Part shown: one piece after another, positions 52,707-60,595 of the stretch | How the letters are laid out: every line of letters starts with the position of its first letter | How positions within the stretch are numbered: position 1 is the stretch's first letter | DNA from: Paracoccus lichenicola | GTDB lineage: Bacteria > Pseudomonadota > Alphaproteobacteria > Rhodobacterales > Rhodobacteraceae | Length of the DNA: 64,000 bases | Assembly: GCF_009708075.1 (NCBI RefSeq) | Contig: NZ_WMBT01000003.1 | Location: 186,001 to 250,000 of the forward strand | Direction of reading: 5' to 3' | The notes under the pieces: model-generated | What the model was told of the DNA's origin: nothing | Seen by the model: the letters and a program-made list of their open reading frames with translations, nothing else | The model's database searches: none | Program-made: the position numbers and the translations under genes

Positions 52707-53029
52707 AGCGCGGCGACCTGGTGACGGTGGCCTTGCAGGGCGATCATGGCAAGCCGCGCCCTGCGCTTGTGATCCAGTCGGACCTGTTCCCCGGAACGGC
52801 CACTGTAACCGTTCTTCTGGTGACATCCACGCTGGTCGATGCGCCCTTGATCCGACTGACGCTTGCCCCTTCATCGGCGAATGGCCTGCAGGCCACATCC
52901 CAGATCATGATCGACAAGGCCATGACGGTGCGCAGGGAAAGGTTGGGACCGGTCTTCGGTCAGGTCGATGACACCACCATGGTCGAGGTGAACAGGGCGC
53001 TTGCGCTGTTTCTCGGGGTGGCGGGATAG
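52703..53029 (+). CDS. mazF: MazF/PemK-type endoribonuclease toxin
   Basis: A 108-aa toxin of the MazF/PemK fold that cuts mRNA at short sequences. Family blocks are KRGDLVTVAL, KPRPALVIQSDLFPGTATVTVLLVTSTL with the conserved Arg and Thr, QIMIDKAMTVRRERLGPVFGQVD, and the terminal MVEVNRALALFLGV. It begins with TTG (52703), which overlaps the antitoxin stop; a weak start fits lower toxin synthesis. Cleavage sequence is unknown. Confidence 0.92.
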   Translation: MKRGDLVTVALQGDHGKPRPALVIQSDLFPGTATVTVLLVTSTLVDAPLIRLTLAPSSANGLQATSQIMIDKAMTVRRERLGPVFGQVDDTTMVEVNRALALFLGVAG

Positions 53030-53134
53030 CCGGTCCGGCAAGTCCCGGAACCATCCGCGCACCATCGCGTTCATCCCGCGAAGCCCAGTGGCCGGCGGAT
53101 GCGGCCACATCTCTCCCTCCCCCCTCTCTCCGAT

Positions 53135-53160
53135 GCCCCGGCGTTTTCCCGCGCCGGGGC
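53135..53160 (-). terminator. Hairpin after the glutathionyl-hydroquinone reductase gene
   Basis: GCCCCGGCG (53135-53143) and CGCCGGGGC (53152-53160) form a nine-base stem, five bases beyond the GHR stop. It also lies downstream of mazF, so it may serve both. Confidence 0.6.
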
Positions 53161-53165
53161 TTCCC

Positions 53166-54140
53166 TCACCCCCGACCATGCGGCGCGGTCCAGTCCGCGT
53201 CCGGGCCGATGGGGATGATCCGGTGCGGGTTCACGGTGTCGTGGCTGAAATAATAATGCCGCGTGAAATGATCGGGCCGCACCGTCTCGGTCACGCCGGG
53301 CATCTGGTACAGCTCGCGTGCCCAGGCCCAGAGGTTCGGGTAATCCACGATCCGGCGGCGGTTGCATTTGAAATGGGTGTGATAGACCGCGTCGAAGCGG
53401 GCGACCGTGGTAAACAGGCGCCAATCGGCCTCGGTCAGGCGATCGCCCGCCAGGTAGCGGTTCCCGGCCAGGATGCCCTCGATCCAGTCCAAGGAATCGA
53501 ACAGCGGGTGGACGGCCTTGTCGTAAGCCTCTTGCGACGTGGCGAAGCCCGCCTTGTAAACGCCGTTGTTCACCGTGTCGTAGATGCGGTCGTTCAGAGG
53601 CTCGATCCCCTCGCGCAGGTCTTCGGGCCAGTAATCGTCCGTGTTGCCCGTCACCCCGTCGAAGGCCCTGTTGAACATGCGGATGATGTCGGCGCTCTCG
53701 TTCGACACGATCCGGTCCGTGTCGCGGTCCCACAGGACCGGCACCGTCACCCTCCCCGAGGCCTTGGGATCGGCGCGCAGATACAGCTTGTACAGGTAAG
53801 ACTCTCCGAACAGCCGGTCGCCGGTCGCGCCGTCGAAATCGGTGCGGAATTCCCAGCCGTTCCACAGCATGTCGGGATGGACCACGGATATGTCGATGTG
53901 GTCCGCCAGGCCCTTGAGCGCCCGGAAGATCAGCGCCCGGTGCGCCCAGGGGCAGGCGTAACTGACATACAGATGATAGCGCCCGCTTTCCGCCTTGAAG
54001 CCGCCCTCGCCCGTCGGGCCAGGGCTGCCGTCGGGCGTCACCCAGTGGCGGTGTTTCGACGTGTCGCGGACGAACTCGCCGCCGCTTGAACCCGTGTCAT
54101 ACCATTCGTCCTTCCAGACGCCTTCGACCAGTTGGCCCAT
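53166..54140 (-). CDS. Glutathionyl-hydroquinone reductase (GST xi class)
   Basis: A 324-aa glutathione transferase of the xi class, reducing glutathionyl-hydroquinones. The catalytic cysteine is C63 in the diagnostic SYACPWAHRALIFRALKGL; xi-class blocks VPVLWDRDTDRIVSNESADIIRMFN, NNGVYKAGFATSQEAYD, LAGDRLTEADWRLFTTVARFDAVYHTHFKCNRRRI follow. It protects against quinones formed during aromatic breakdown. The ATG at 54140 gives the conserved MGQLVEGVWKDEWYDT. It follows the MFS transporter on the same strand by 53 bases. Confidence 0.93.
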   Translation of the reverse strand: MGQLVEGVWKDEWYDTGSSGGEFVRDTSKHRHWVTPDGSPGPTGEGGFKAESGRYHLYVSYACPWAHRALIFRALKGLADHIDISVVHPDMLWNGWEFRTDFDGATGDRLFGESYLYKLYLRADPKASGRVTVPVLWDRDTDRIVSNESADIIRMFNRAFDGVTGNTDDYWPEDLREGIEPLNDRIYDTVNNGVYKAGFATSQEAYDKAVHPLFDSLDWIEGILAGNRYLAGDRLTEADWRLFTTVARFDAVYHTHFKCNRRRIVDYPNLWAWARELYQMPGVTETVRPDHFTRHYYFSHDTVNPHRIIPIGPDADWTAPHGRG

Positions 54141-54193
54141 CGCCCTGTCCTCCCTGTGATCGAAAAGGCAACGGGCCGCACAGGCCTGGGGTT

Positions 54194-55510
54194 TCAGGCG
54201 ATGGCCTGATCGCGCGTCTCGGTCTTCACCAGCAGCAACGCCAAGGCGCCCAGCAGCAGCAGCGCGGCAAAGACGCCGATGGCAAAGCCGAAGCCGCGCG
54301 CGAAGACGAAGGCCAGCAGGCTGGGCGCCAGGATCCCGCCAAGCCGGGCCATGGCGCTGGCTGTGCCCATGCCGGTGCCGCGCAGGTGGGTGGGGTAAAG
54401 CTCGGGCGTGAAGGCGTAGAGCGCCCCCCAGGTGCCCAGCAGCGCGAAGCTCATCAGGATCAGCGCGCCCGCGACCATGGCCGTGCCCGTCGCCACCGCG
54501 AACAGCGCGCAACCCGCGGCGCTGAGCAGCAGGAAGCCCAGCAGCGTCGCGCGGCGGCCAATGGCCTCGACCCCCCAGGCGGCCAGGGCATAGCCCGGCA
54601 CCTGGGCCAGCGCCAGCACCACCAGGAATTCGTATCCGCGCACGAAGCCGAACCCTTCCGTCGCCAGTTGCCCCGGCACCCAGACGAAGACCCCGTAATA
54701 GGACAGCGACACCAGGAACCACACCGCCAGCACGCCGATTGTCCGCGCCCGCAGCATGTCCGAAAAGATCGAGGTTTCCGCCCCCGTGGGCACCGACGCC
54801 GGGACCAGTTCGGCGTCCTGCGGCAGCGGCTGCATCCCGTTCGTGACCAGCACCCGGTCGATCACGGCCCTTGCCCCGGCCTTGTCGCCCTTGCGGATCA
54901 GATACATGGGCGATTCCGGCACCCACAGCCGCAGGAAGATGCCGATCAGCGCCGGGATGGCCGCGACCCCGAAGATCCAGCGCCACGGCGCCACGGCCCC
55001 CTGCGCCACGGCGGCCCAGGCGGTCAGGGCCACGACGATGGTGCCCACGGCCCAGAAGCCTTCCAGCCAGACCAGCCAGCGGCCCCGGTTCCGGGGCGGC
55101 AGGAACTCGGCCATCATCGCGTAATCCACGGGCAGCGTACCGCCCACGGCCACGCCCGTCAGGAAGCGCAGCACCAGAAGAAGCGTGAAATCCTGCGCGA
55201 ACACGGACGCCAGCCCGAAGATCGCGTCCATCCCCACCGTCAGCATCAGGATGTTGCGCCGCCCGATGCGGTCCGCGATCCGGCCGAATGCGAAGGCGCC
55301 GAGGAACATGCCCGCGAAGAACACCGTCCCGATCTGGAAGGCCGTCACCCGCTCGATCCCGAAGGTGGCAGCGACGGACGGGGCGGCGAAACCCACCGCG
55401 ATCACCTGCATCGCGTCGGCGGCCCAGACCAGCCCGAAGATCCCCAGAAGCCGCCACTGGAACCGCCCGGCCCCGCCGCGCGCCAAAGCCTCGTCCACCG
55501 TCAACCGCAT
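54194..55510 (-). CDS. MFS transporter, sugar/aromatic-acid porter type
   Basis: A 438-aa twelve-helix permease. The MFS loop signature between TM2 and TM3 reads GRIADRIGRRNILML and the sugar-porter motif appears as VPESPMYLIRKG. RGTGMGTASAMARLGGILAP in the second half fits the SP or AAHS families. The substrate is unknown; the reductase downstream on the same strand is used in aromatic breakdown, so an aromatic acid is possible. Confidence 0.88.
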   Translation of the reverse strand: MRLTVDEALARGGAGRFQWRLLGIFGLVWAADAMQVIAVGFAAPSVAATFGIERVTAFQIGTVFFAGMFLGAFAFGRIADRIGRRNILMLTVGMDAIFGLASVFAQDFTLLLVLRFLTGVAVGGTLPVDYAMMAEFLPPRNRGRWLVWLEGFWAVGTIVVALTAWAAVAQGAVAPWRWIFGVAAIPALIGIFLRLWVPESPMYLIRKGDKAGARAVIDRVLVTNGMQPLPQDAELVPASVPTGAETSIFSDMLRARTIGVLAVWFLVSLSYYGVFVWVPGQLATEGFGFVRGYEFLVVLALAQVPGYALAAWGVEAIGRRATLLGFLLLSAAGCALFAVATGTAMVAGALILMSFALLGTWGALYAFTPELYPTHLRGTGMGTASAMARLGGILAPSLLAFVFARGFGFAIGVFAALLLLGALALLLVKTETRDQAIA

Positions 55511-55660
55511 GTCGCCCCCCTGGCTTGCCGGGGGATTGCTTAGCCGCAGTTTCCCCGATCACCAAGCAGGGATTGATGTTGCACGGAAATTTCCTGCCCC
55601 TGCGTAAACTCGACTCTGGCAGCCCCACCCGCTAGGGTCCGCCCGCCAAAGGAGCCTGCC

Positions 55661-56446
55661 ATGTTCACCATCGCCACCTGGAACATCAACTCGGTCCGCC
55701 TGCGCGAGGGCCTGGTCGCCCGTTTCCTGCGCGAGGAAGCGCCGGATGTGCTGTGCCTTCAGGAATGCAAGTCGCCGGTGGACAAGATTCCCTTGGATCA
55801 GTTCCGGGCGCTTGGCTACACGCATGTCGTGGCGCGCGGACAAAAGGGCTATAACGGCGTGGCGATCCTGTCACGCCTGCCGATCACGGATGCAGGCGAC
55901 CGCGACTATGCGAGCCTCGGCCATGCCCGCCATGTCGCGGCCCGGCTGGAAAACGGCGTGACGATCCACAACATGTATGTGCCCGCAGGCGGCGACACCC
56001 CCGACCGCACGGTGAACGAGAAGTTCGGCCAGAAGCTGGATTTCGTGGCCGAGATGCGCGATGTCTTCCACGCCGACCGCCCCGAAAGGTCGATCCTGGT
56101 GGGCGACCTGAACATCGCCCCGGGCGAGGATGACGTGTGGTCGCACAAGCAGATGCTGAAGATCGTCAGCCACACGCCCGTCGAGGTCGATCACCTGCTG
56201 TCCGCGCAGGACGCGGGCAAATGGGTGGACGTGACCCGCCAGGACATCCCCGCCGGCCTGCTTTATTCCTGGTGGAGCTATCGCGCCAAGGACTGGCACG
56301 CCGCCGACAAGGGGCGCCGCCTGGACCACATCTGGGCCAGCCAGGACATCGCCAACGCCGCCCATGCCAGCCGGATCCTGCGCCCCTGCCGTGGATGGGA
56401 CCAGCCCAGCGACCATGTACCGGTGCTGGCCAGCTTCGATCTCTGA
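55661..56446 (+). CDS. xth: Exodeoxyribonuclease III
   Basis: A 261-aa apurinic endonuclease and 3'-5' exonuclease. Motifs: MFTIATWNINSVRLR, VLCLQECKSP with the catalytic Glu, YNGVAILSRLP, LVGDLNIAPGEDDVW, and YSWWSYRAKDWHAADKGRRLDHIWAS, ending with SDHVPVLASFDL. It acts with MutY-type glycosylases in base excision repair. It is preceded by a 150-base gap shared with the divergent MFS gene; repeat copy A2 follows its stop. Confidence 0.96.
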   Translation: MFTIATWNINSVRLREGLVARFLREEAPDVLCLQECKSPVDKIPLDQFRALGYTHVVARGQKGYNGVAILSRLPITDAGDRDYASLGHARHVAARLENGVTIHNMYVPAGGDTPDRTVNEKFGQKLDFVAEMRDVFHADRPERSILVGDLNIAPGEDDVWSHKQMLKIVSHTPVEVDHLLSAQDAGKWVDVTRQDIPAGLLYSWWSYRAKDWHAADKGRRLDHIWASQDIANAAHASRILRPCRGWDQPSDHVPVLASFDL

Positions 56447-56463
56447 CGGCCTTTTGCCTTGGC

Positions 56464-56572
56464 CTGAATATCCCACGGGGCTTCGAAGCGCCCGGAAAAA
56501 GGTCCAGTGGACCTTTTTCAGCGGAGAAGGGGCCGGCAGGCCCGAGCGGGGACGTGAAGTCCCCCAGCCTTG
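56464..56572. repeat. Dispersed intergenic hairpin repeat, copy A2
   Basis: Opens GAATATCCCACGGGG, then GGGC..GCCC around CTTCGAAG, AAAAAGGTCC-AGT-GGACCTTTTT (56496-56518), GGGCCGGCAGGCCC and GGGGAC-GTGAA-GTCCCC (56548-56564). From CGGGGCTTCG to GAGCGGGG it differs from copy A1 by one base in about 75. The last hairpin has a different sequence but is still paired. It fills most of the 209-base xth-cnoX gap. Confidence 0.85.
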
Positions 56573-56655
56573 CCATCCCAAACAACCCTTCCCCTTGCGC
56601 CCCCCAACCCCCATATTGCCGCCAACCGCTCTGATCCGAACCACCTGGGGATCCC

Positions 56656-57570
56656 ATGACCATGCTTTTCGACACCGCCGCCGACACCCCCAAGCCCGCC
56701 GACTTCATCACCGACGTGACCGAGGCGACCTTCATGGCCGAGGTCGTGCAGGCCTCGATGCAGGTGCCGGTGATCGTCGATTTCTGGGCGCCCTGGTGCG
56801 GTCCCTGCAAGACCCTCGGCCCGCAGCTGGAAGCCGAGGTCGCGCGCCACAAGGGCCGCGTCCGCATGGCCAAGGTCAACGTGGACGAAAACCAGATGAT
56901 CGCCGCGCAACTGCGCGTGCAGTCGATCCCCACCGTCTACGCCTTCTTCCAGGGCCAGCCGGTCGATGCCTTCCAGGGCGCGGTCCCGCAAAGCCAGGTC
57001 AAGCAGTTCGTGGACAAGCTGGCAGCCCTGTCCGACGATGACGGCGGCCTGGCCGAGGCGCTCGCCGCCGCCGAAAAGATGCTGGCCGAAGGCGCCTTCA
57101 CGGATGCCGCCGAAACCTTTGCCGCCATTGCCGAGGAAGACCCGTCCAGCAATGACGCCTGGGCCGGCCTGGTCCGCGCCCACCTGGCCGCGGGCGATCC
57201 CGACGCGGCCCAGGCCGCGCTGGACGGGATCCCCGCCCCCGCCGCGACCAGCGCCCCGGTCGAGGCCGCGCGCGCCCAGTTGCAGCTTGCCCGCCAGGCC
57301 GCCAAGGCCGGTCCCCTGGACGCCCTGCAGGCGCGTGTCGATGCCGATCCCGCCGACCAGCAGGCGCGGCTGGAATACGCTCAGGCGCTCCACGCCGCGG
57401 GCCGGGTGGAAGACGCCATCGACATCCTTCTGGACAGCTTCCGCCGCGACCGCGACTGGAACGAAGGGGCGGCCAAGGCGCAGCTTCTGACCATCTTCGA
57501 CAGCCTCAAGCCCAACGATCCGCTGGCCCAGAAGGGCCGCCGCCGCCTGTCATCCCTGATCTTCGCCTGA
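56656..57570 (+). CDS. cnoX: Thioredoxin-TPR protein CnoX (YbbN-like)
   Basis: A 304-aa protein with an N-terminal thioredoxin domain (about 20-125) with active site C48-G-P-C51 in FWAPWCGPCKTLGP, unlike E. coli CnoX, which has SQHC. The C-terminal half (about 135-304) is made of tetratricopeptide-like helices rich in Ala, including RVEDAIDILLDSFRRDRDWNEGAAKAQLLTIFDSL. CnoX proteins hold unfolded clients under chlorine stress and pass them to GroEL; the CGPC site suggests real redox activity. It starts the operon with the Lon-N, Trm112 and rhomboid genes. Confidence 0.93.
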   Translation: MTMLFDTAADTPKPADFITDVTEATFMAEVVQASMQVPVIVDFWAPWCGPCKTLGPQLEAEVARHKGRVRMAKVNVDENQMIAAQLRVQSIPTVYAFFQGQPVDAFQGAVPQSQVKQFVDKLAALSDDDGGLAEALAAAEKMLAEGAFTDAAETFAAIAEEDPSSNDAWAGLVRAHLAAGDPDAAQAALDGIPAPAATSAPVEAARAQLQLARQAAKAGPLDALQARVDADPADQQARLEYAQALHAAGRVEDAIDILLDSFRRDRDWNEGAAKAQLLTIFDSLKPNDPLAQKGRRRLSSLIFA

Positions 57571-57578
57571 CCCGGGCC

Positions 57579-58205
57579 ATGCTGTTCCGCTTCGATCTGC
57601 CCGCCCGCATCGCCCTGTTCCCCCTGACCGGGGCGGTGCTGATGCCCCGCGCGCGGATCCCCCTGCACGTGTTCGAGCCGCGATACCTGCAGATGCTGGA
57701 CGACACGCTGAAGACCGATCACCGCCTGATCGGCCTGATCCAGCCCGAAGGCGAGGGCCTTGCCGCCATCGGCTGCGCGGGCCGGGTGGTGGCCTTTTCC
57801 GAAACCGACGACGGGCGGCAGATGATCTCGCTGCGGGCCGTCTCGCGGTTCCGGCTGGCCGGGGTGAAGGACGGCTTCACCCCCTATCCGGTGGGCGAGG
57901 TGGACTGGTCGTCCTTCACCCGCGACATGAAGGGCGCCGAGGAGGACCCGGCCATGGACCGGAACACGCTGTTCCCCCTTTTGCGCCGCTACATGGAGGC
58001 GCATGACCTGTCCACCGACTGGGACGCGGCGGCGGAAGCCCAGGACGAGGCGCTGATCAATTCGCTGTCCATGGTCCTGCCCTTCTCGCCCGGCGACAAG
58101 CAGGCGCTTCTGGAAAGCCCGACGCTGGCGGACCGGCGCGAACTGTTGCGGGGCCTGATCGAATTCGCCCTGCACGGCGGCGACAACGAGGAACGACTGC
58201 AATGA
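57579..58205 (+). CDS. LON N-terminal domain protein
   Basis: A 208-aa protein consisting only of the substrate-binding N-terminal domain of Lon protease: [34 protein letters not shown], then [29 protein letters not shown]. It has no ATPase or protease part. Free-standing Lon-N proteins are common in proteobacteria and of unknown role. Its stop overlaps the ATG of the Trm112 gene (ATGA). Confidence 0.92.
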   Translation: MLFRFDLPARIALFPLTGAVLMPRARIPLHVFEPRYLQMLDDTLKTDHRLIGLIQPEGEGLAAIGCAGRVVAFSETDDGRQMISLRAVSRFRLAGVKDGFTPYPVGEVDWSSFTRDMKGAEEDPAMDRNTLFPLLRRYMEAHDLSTDWDAAAEAQDEALINSLSMVLPFSPGDKQALLESPTLADRRELLRGLIEFALHGGDNEERLQ

Positions 58206-58426
58206 GCCAAGCCCCCCATCCCGGCCCCGGCCACCCGGAACCCGGCCACCCCCCCTTCGACCGCCACATGCTCGAGGCGCTGGTCTGCCCCGTCACCCAC
58301 GCGACCCTGTCCTATGACGCCGCGCGTCAGGAACTGGTCTCGAAGGCCGCGGGGCTGGCCTTCCCGATCCGCGCGGGGATTCCCATCATGCTGGTGGGCG
58401 AGGCCCGCCAGATCAAGGCGGATTGA
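58202..58426 (+). CDS. Trm112-family zinc-ribbon-like protein
   Basis: A 74-aa protein of the Trm112/UPF0434 (YcaR) family. After a Pro/His-rich leader, [42 protein letters not shown] is canonical. Bacterial members usually have CP.C..L; here only the first cysteine (CPVTHATL) remains, so zinc binding is doubtful. The eukaryotic relative activates methyltransferases. It is coupled to Lon-N before and to the rhomboid gene after it. Confidence 0.92.
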   Translation: MSQAPHPGPGHPEPGHPPFDRHMLEALVCPVTHATLSYDAARQELVSKAAGLAFPIRAGIPIMLVGEARQIKAD

Positions 58427-59094
58427 TGGTGGCGCGATCCGAGCCTTTCGTCGCCATGCGGGACGGGTCGCAGCCGCGCCTGCCCCTGTGGGTCAGGGCC
58501 GTGATCGTCCTGTGCTGCGGGGTCCAGGCCGCGGTCATGGCCGCGGATCTCATGGGCTATCCCATCGCACGGCAGGCGGCGCTGATCTTCGGGGGCTTCT
58601 GGTCGCCGGTCGTCTGGGCAGGCCACGGGATCTTTCCGGGCCATGTCCTGACGATGTTCCTGACCTATGGCTTCCTGCACGCGGGGCTGCTGCACCTGGG
58701 GATGAACATGCTGTCGCTGGTGGCCCTGGCGCGGGAACTGAACCGGCTGATCGGCCCGCGCCGCATGGCGCTGGTCTATGCCGTCACGCAGGTCGCCGCC
58801 GCCCTGCTGTTCGCGGCGATGACGCCCGACGGCGGGCCGATGATCGGCGCGTCGGGCGCGATCTTCGGGCTGGCGGGCGCGCTGATCGGATTTGCCGCCG
58901 TGAGCGGCTGGCGCCGGCGCCGTCCCTTGGGGCAGTTGTGGCGCGGGGTCGCGCTGATGGTGGTGCTGAACGTGGCGCTGACCGTGCTGATGCCCTCGAT
59001 CGCGTGGGAAGCGCATCTGGGCGGCATCGTGGCGGGCCTTGTCATGGGGGCGGCCATGGCCCTGACCGGCAGCCCGCGATCCTCAGCCTTCTGA
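58426..59094 (+). CDS. Rhomboid intramembrane serine protease
   Basis: A 222-aa polytopic membrane protease. The catalytic serine is S143 in GASGAIFGLAG and the histidine is H197 in EAHLGGIVAG. The conserved HxxxN loop is H90-LGM-N94. Six helices fit the basic rhomboid fold. The ATG at 58426 overlaps the preceding stop (TGATG). It ends 12 bases inside the convergent DUF2268 gene. Substrates are unknown. Confidence 0.93.
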   Translation: MVARSEPFVAMRDGSQPRLPLWVRAVIVLCCGVQAAVMAADLMGYPIARQAALIFGGFWSPVVWAGHGIFPGHVLTMFLTYGFLHAGLLHLGMNMLSLVALARELNRLIGPRRMALVYAVTQVAAALLFAAMTPDGGPMIGASGAIFGLAGALIGFAAVSGWRRRRPLGQLWRGVALMVVLNVALTVLMPSIAWEAHLGGIVAGLVMGAAMALTGSPRSSAF

Positions 59095-59754
59095 CGGCGC
59101 GGGTTCGGGGTCGGCCTGCCCTTCCGCCCCGGCGAGGCGGCGCAGGATCTGGCGAAACGGCTCGGCCGGGGCGGTTGCCAGGGCTGCGGCGGTGTCGCCG
59201 GGCCTTTCGGCAAGATGCTCGGCCAGGATGCGGTGGCCCAGGCTGTTGCCGGTTCCCCTGCGCAGATCGCCCTTGCCGCCAAACCAGCGGGCATGATCGT
59301 AATCACGCCGCGCCCATTCGTTCATCGCCTGCCGCATGGCCCCCTGCGCGGGCCTGACGGTATCCACGCCGTCCGGCTGCCCGCCCATCACCTGCAACAC
59401 GAAATGCCCGGCCAGCCCCTCGCTGACCAGCGCCTCGCCCAGCGAGCGGCCATAGCCCGGCCCTGTCCAGCGGACCAGATGCGCCATCTGGCGGACCAGG
59501 GCGCGGGCGAAGAGCGCGGGATCGAAGCGGTCGGGCGTCAGCGCGATCTCGATCACGCCGGGGGCAGGGGCTTGGCCCTGGATCGCGCCGTCGGCGGACC
59601 GGTCCTGCTGCGCGCGGACAACCAGATCGAAATCGGGCAGGTCGGCGTGGTTCGAAGCGCGCGCGACCGCATCACGGCTGGCCTGCCGGACCTCGGACAG
59701 GACAGGCGTCAGGGCGTGGCGCGCGTTCAGAAGATGGATGGTCCAGAGGGTCAT
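59083..59754 (-). CDS. DUF2268-like protein with a degenerate protease site
   Basis: A 223-aa protein resembling the DUF2268 predicted zinc-protease family. The usual HExxH lies in the position of R88-Q-M-A-H92 (ALVRQMAHLVRWTGPGYGRSLGEALVSEGLAGHFVLQ), so the first His and the Glu are lost while the downstream LGEALVSEGLAxHF block is kept. Catalysis is therefore doubtful. The ATG at 59754 is used because upstream codons have no support. It overlaps the rhomboid gene at the 3' ends by 12 bases. Confidence 0.75.
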   Translation of the reverse strand: MTLWTIHLLNARHALTPVLSEVRQASRDAVARASNHADLPDFDLVVRAQQDRSADGAIQGQAPAPGVIEIALTPDRFDPALFARALVRQMAHLVRWTGPGYGRSLGEALVSEGLAGHFVLQVMGGQPDGVDTVRPAQGAMRQAMNEWARRDYDHARWFGGKGDLRRGTGNSLGHRILAEHLAERPGDTAAALATAPAEPFRQILRRLAGAEGQADPEPAPSEG

Positions 59755-59863
59755 GGGGGTGGGTATAGCGGCTGCGACGGGTGGTTGCCAACAGGAGCAA
59801 GCTGCCACATGATAGAGACAGCCAGCTATTGATTAAGGCTGAAGCCGAGCATCAGAGCAACCT

Positions 59864-60592
59864 ATGCAACAGATTTCCACCTGCGCCGGGATTTACTTCG
59901 TTCGCCTGCTGGGCGAAGAATTGGTGTCAGTAAACGACAATGATCTATCCCGGCGCGACCTCTGCATCAAGGTCAATTCACAAAATGCAAAATATGGTCG
60001 TTCAGAGAACTTGCGGGCACGATTTTTGGCATATTGTCGAACGTTCGGTGCAGAGCGTGTTCGCTTCGATGTCCTAATAGAGAACACAAATCCCATCGCC
60101 GTTGAGCGTCGGCTTCACGCTCATTTTCGCAGTTATCGGATACGAGGCCTCTCAAACAAACCGAACGAATGGCTCAAGGGCATTGATCCTGACATTGCCT
60201 ACGATCAAGCGAGGACTATATGCGAAAATTACCTAACAGCTAAGAGTGAGCTTCAACCCAGACCGCCGAACAACCCAGCAGACATGGCAAAGCCTCACAA
60301 GCGAACCGGATATATTTTCACTCCTGACGATATTCTGAAGTCAGCCGCTTATCTTCGTTCCCGCGGAATGCCAGAATACCTTTTGGCCGATGTCCATCAT
60401 TTTGGCAGACAAACCTATGATGCCACTTTCCAACACTTCACTGGCAGAAAAAGATTACAAGGATTCAACAATCCAGTTTATGCGGCACGTCTTGACTTCA
60501 TCGCCAAGGGTGATGTAGCGGGCCGCAGCTTTCCCGATCTGGTAAAGGAAGCAATCTACCTATTTCCATTCCCCGACAAGAAGTCGCCTTGA
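59864..60592 (+). CDS. AT-rich orphan protein with a GIY-YIG-like nuclease domain
   Basis: A 242-aa protein of low G+C (about 49% by hand count across 59881-60540, against well over 60% around it). Residues 8-105 fit a GIY-YIG or T5orf172-type fold: G9-I-Y11, Y44-G in KYGRSENLRARF with R51 and R53, E81 in AVERRLHAHF, and N101-E-W103 (PNEWLKGI). The C-terminal 100 residues are of unknown kind. Codon use and base content differ from all neighbours, which is a sign of transfer. The start lacks a clear ribosome site. No partner gene is adjacent; function is unknown. Confidence 0.75.
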   Translation: MQQISTCAGIYFVRLLGEELVSVNDNDLSRRDLCIKVNSQNAKYGRSENLRARFLAYCRTFGAERVRFDVLIENTNPIAVERRLHAHFRSYRIRGLSNKPNEWLKGIDPDIAYDQARTICENYLTAKSELQPRPPNNPADMAKPHKRTGYIFTPDDILKSAAYLRSRGMPEYLLADVHHFGRQTYDATFQHFTGRKRLQGFNNPVYAARLDFIAKGDVAGRSFPDLVKEAIYLFPFPDKKSP

Positions 60593-60595
60593 AAG

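Noticed and set aside
53166..55628. Possible fusion of the glutathionyl-hydroquinone reductase with an upstream domain
   Set aside because: The upstream frame lies within the MFS transporter gene in another frame; no stop is met only because of base composition.
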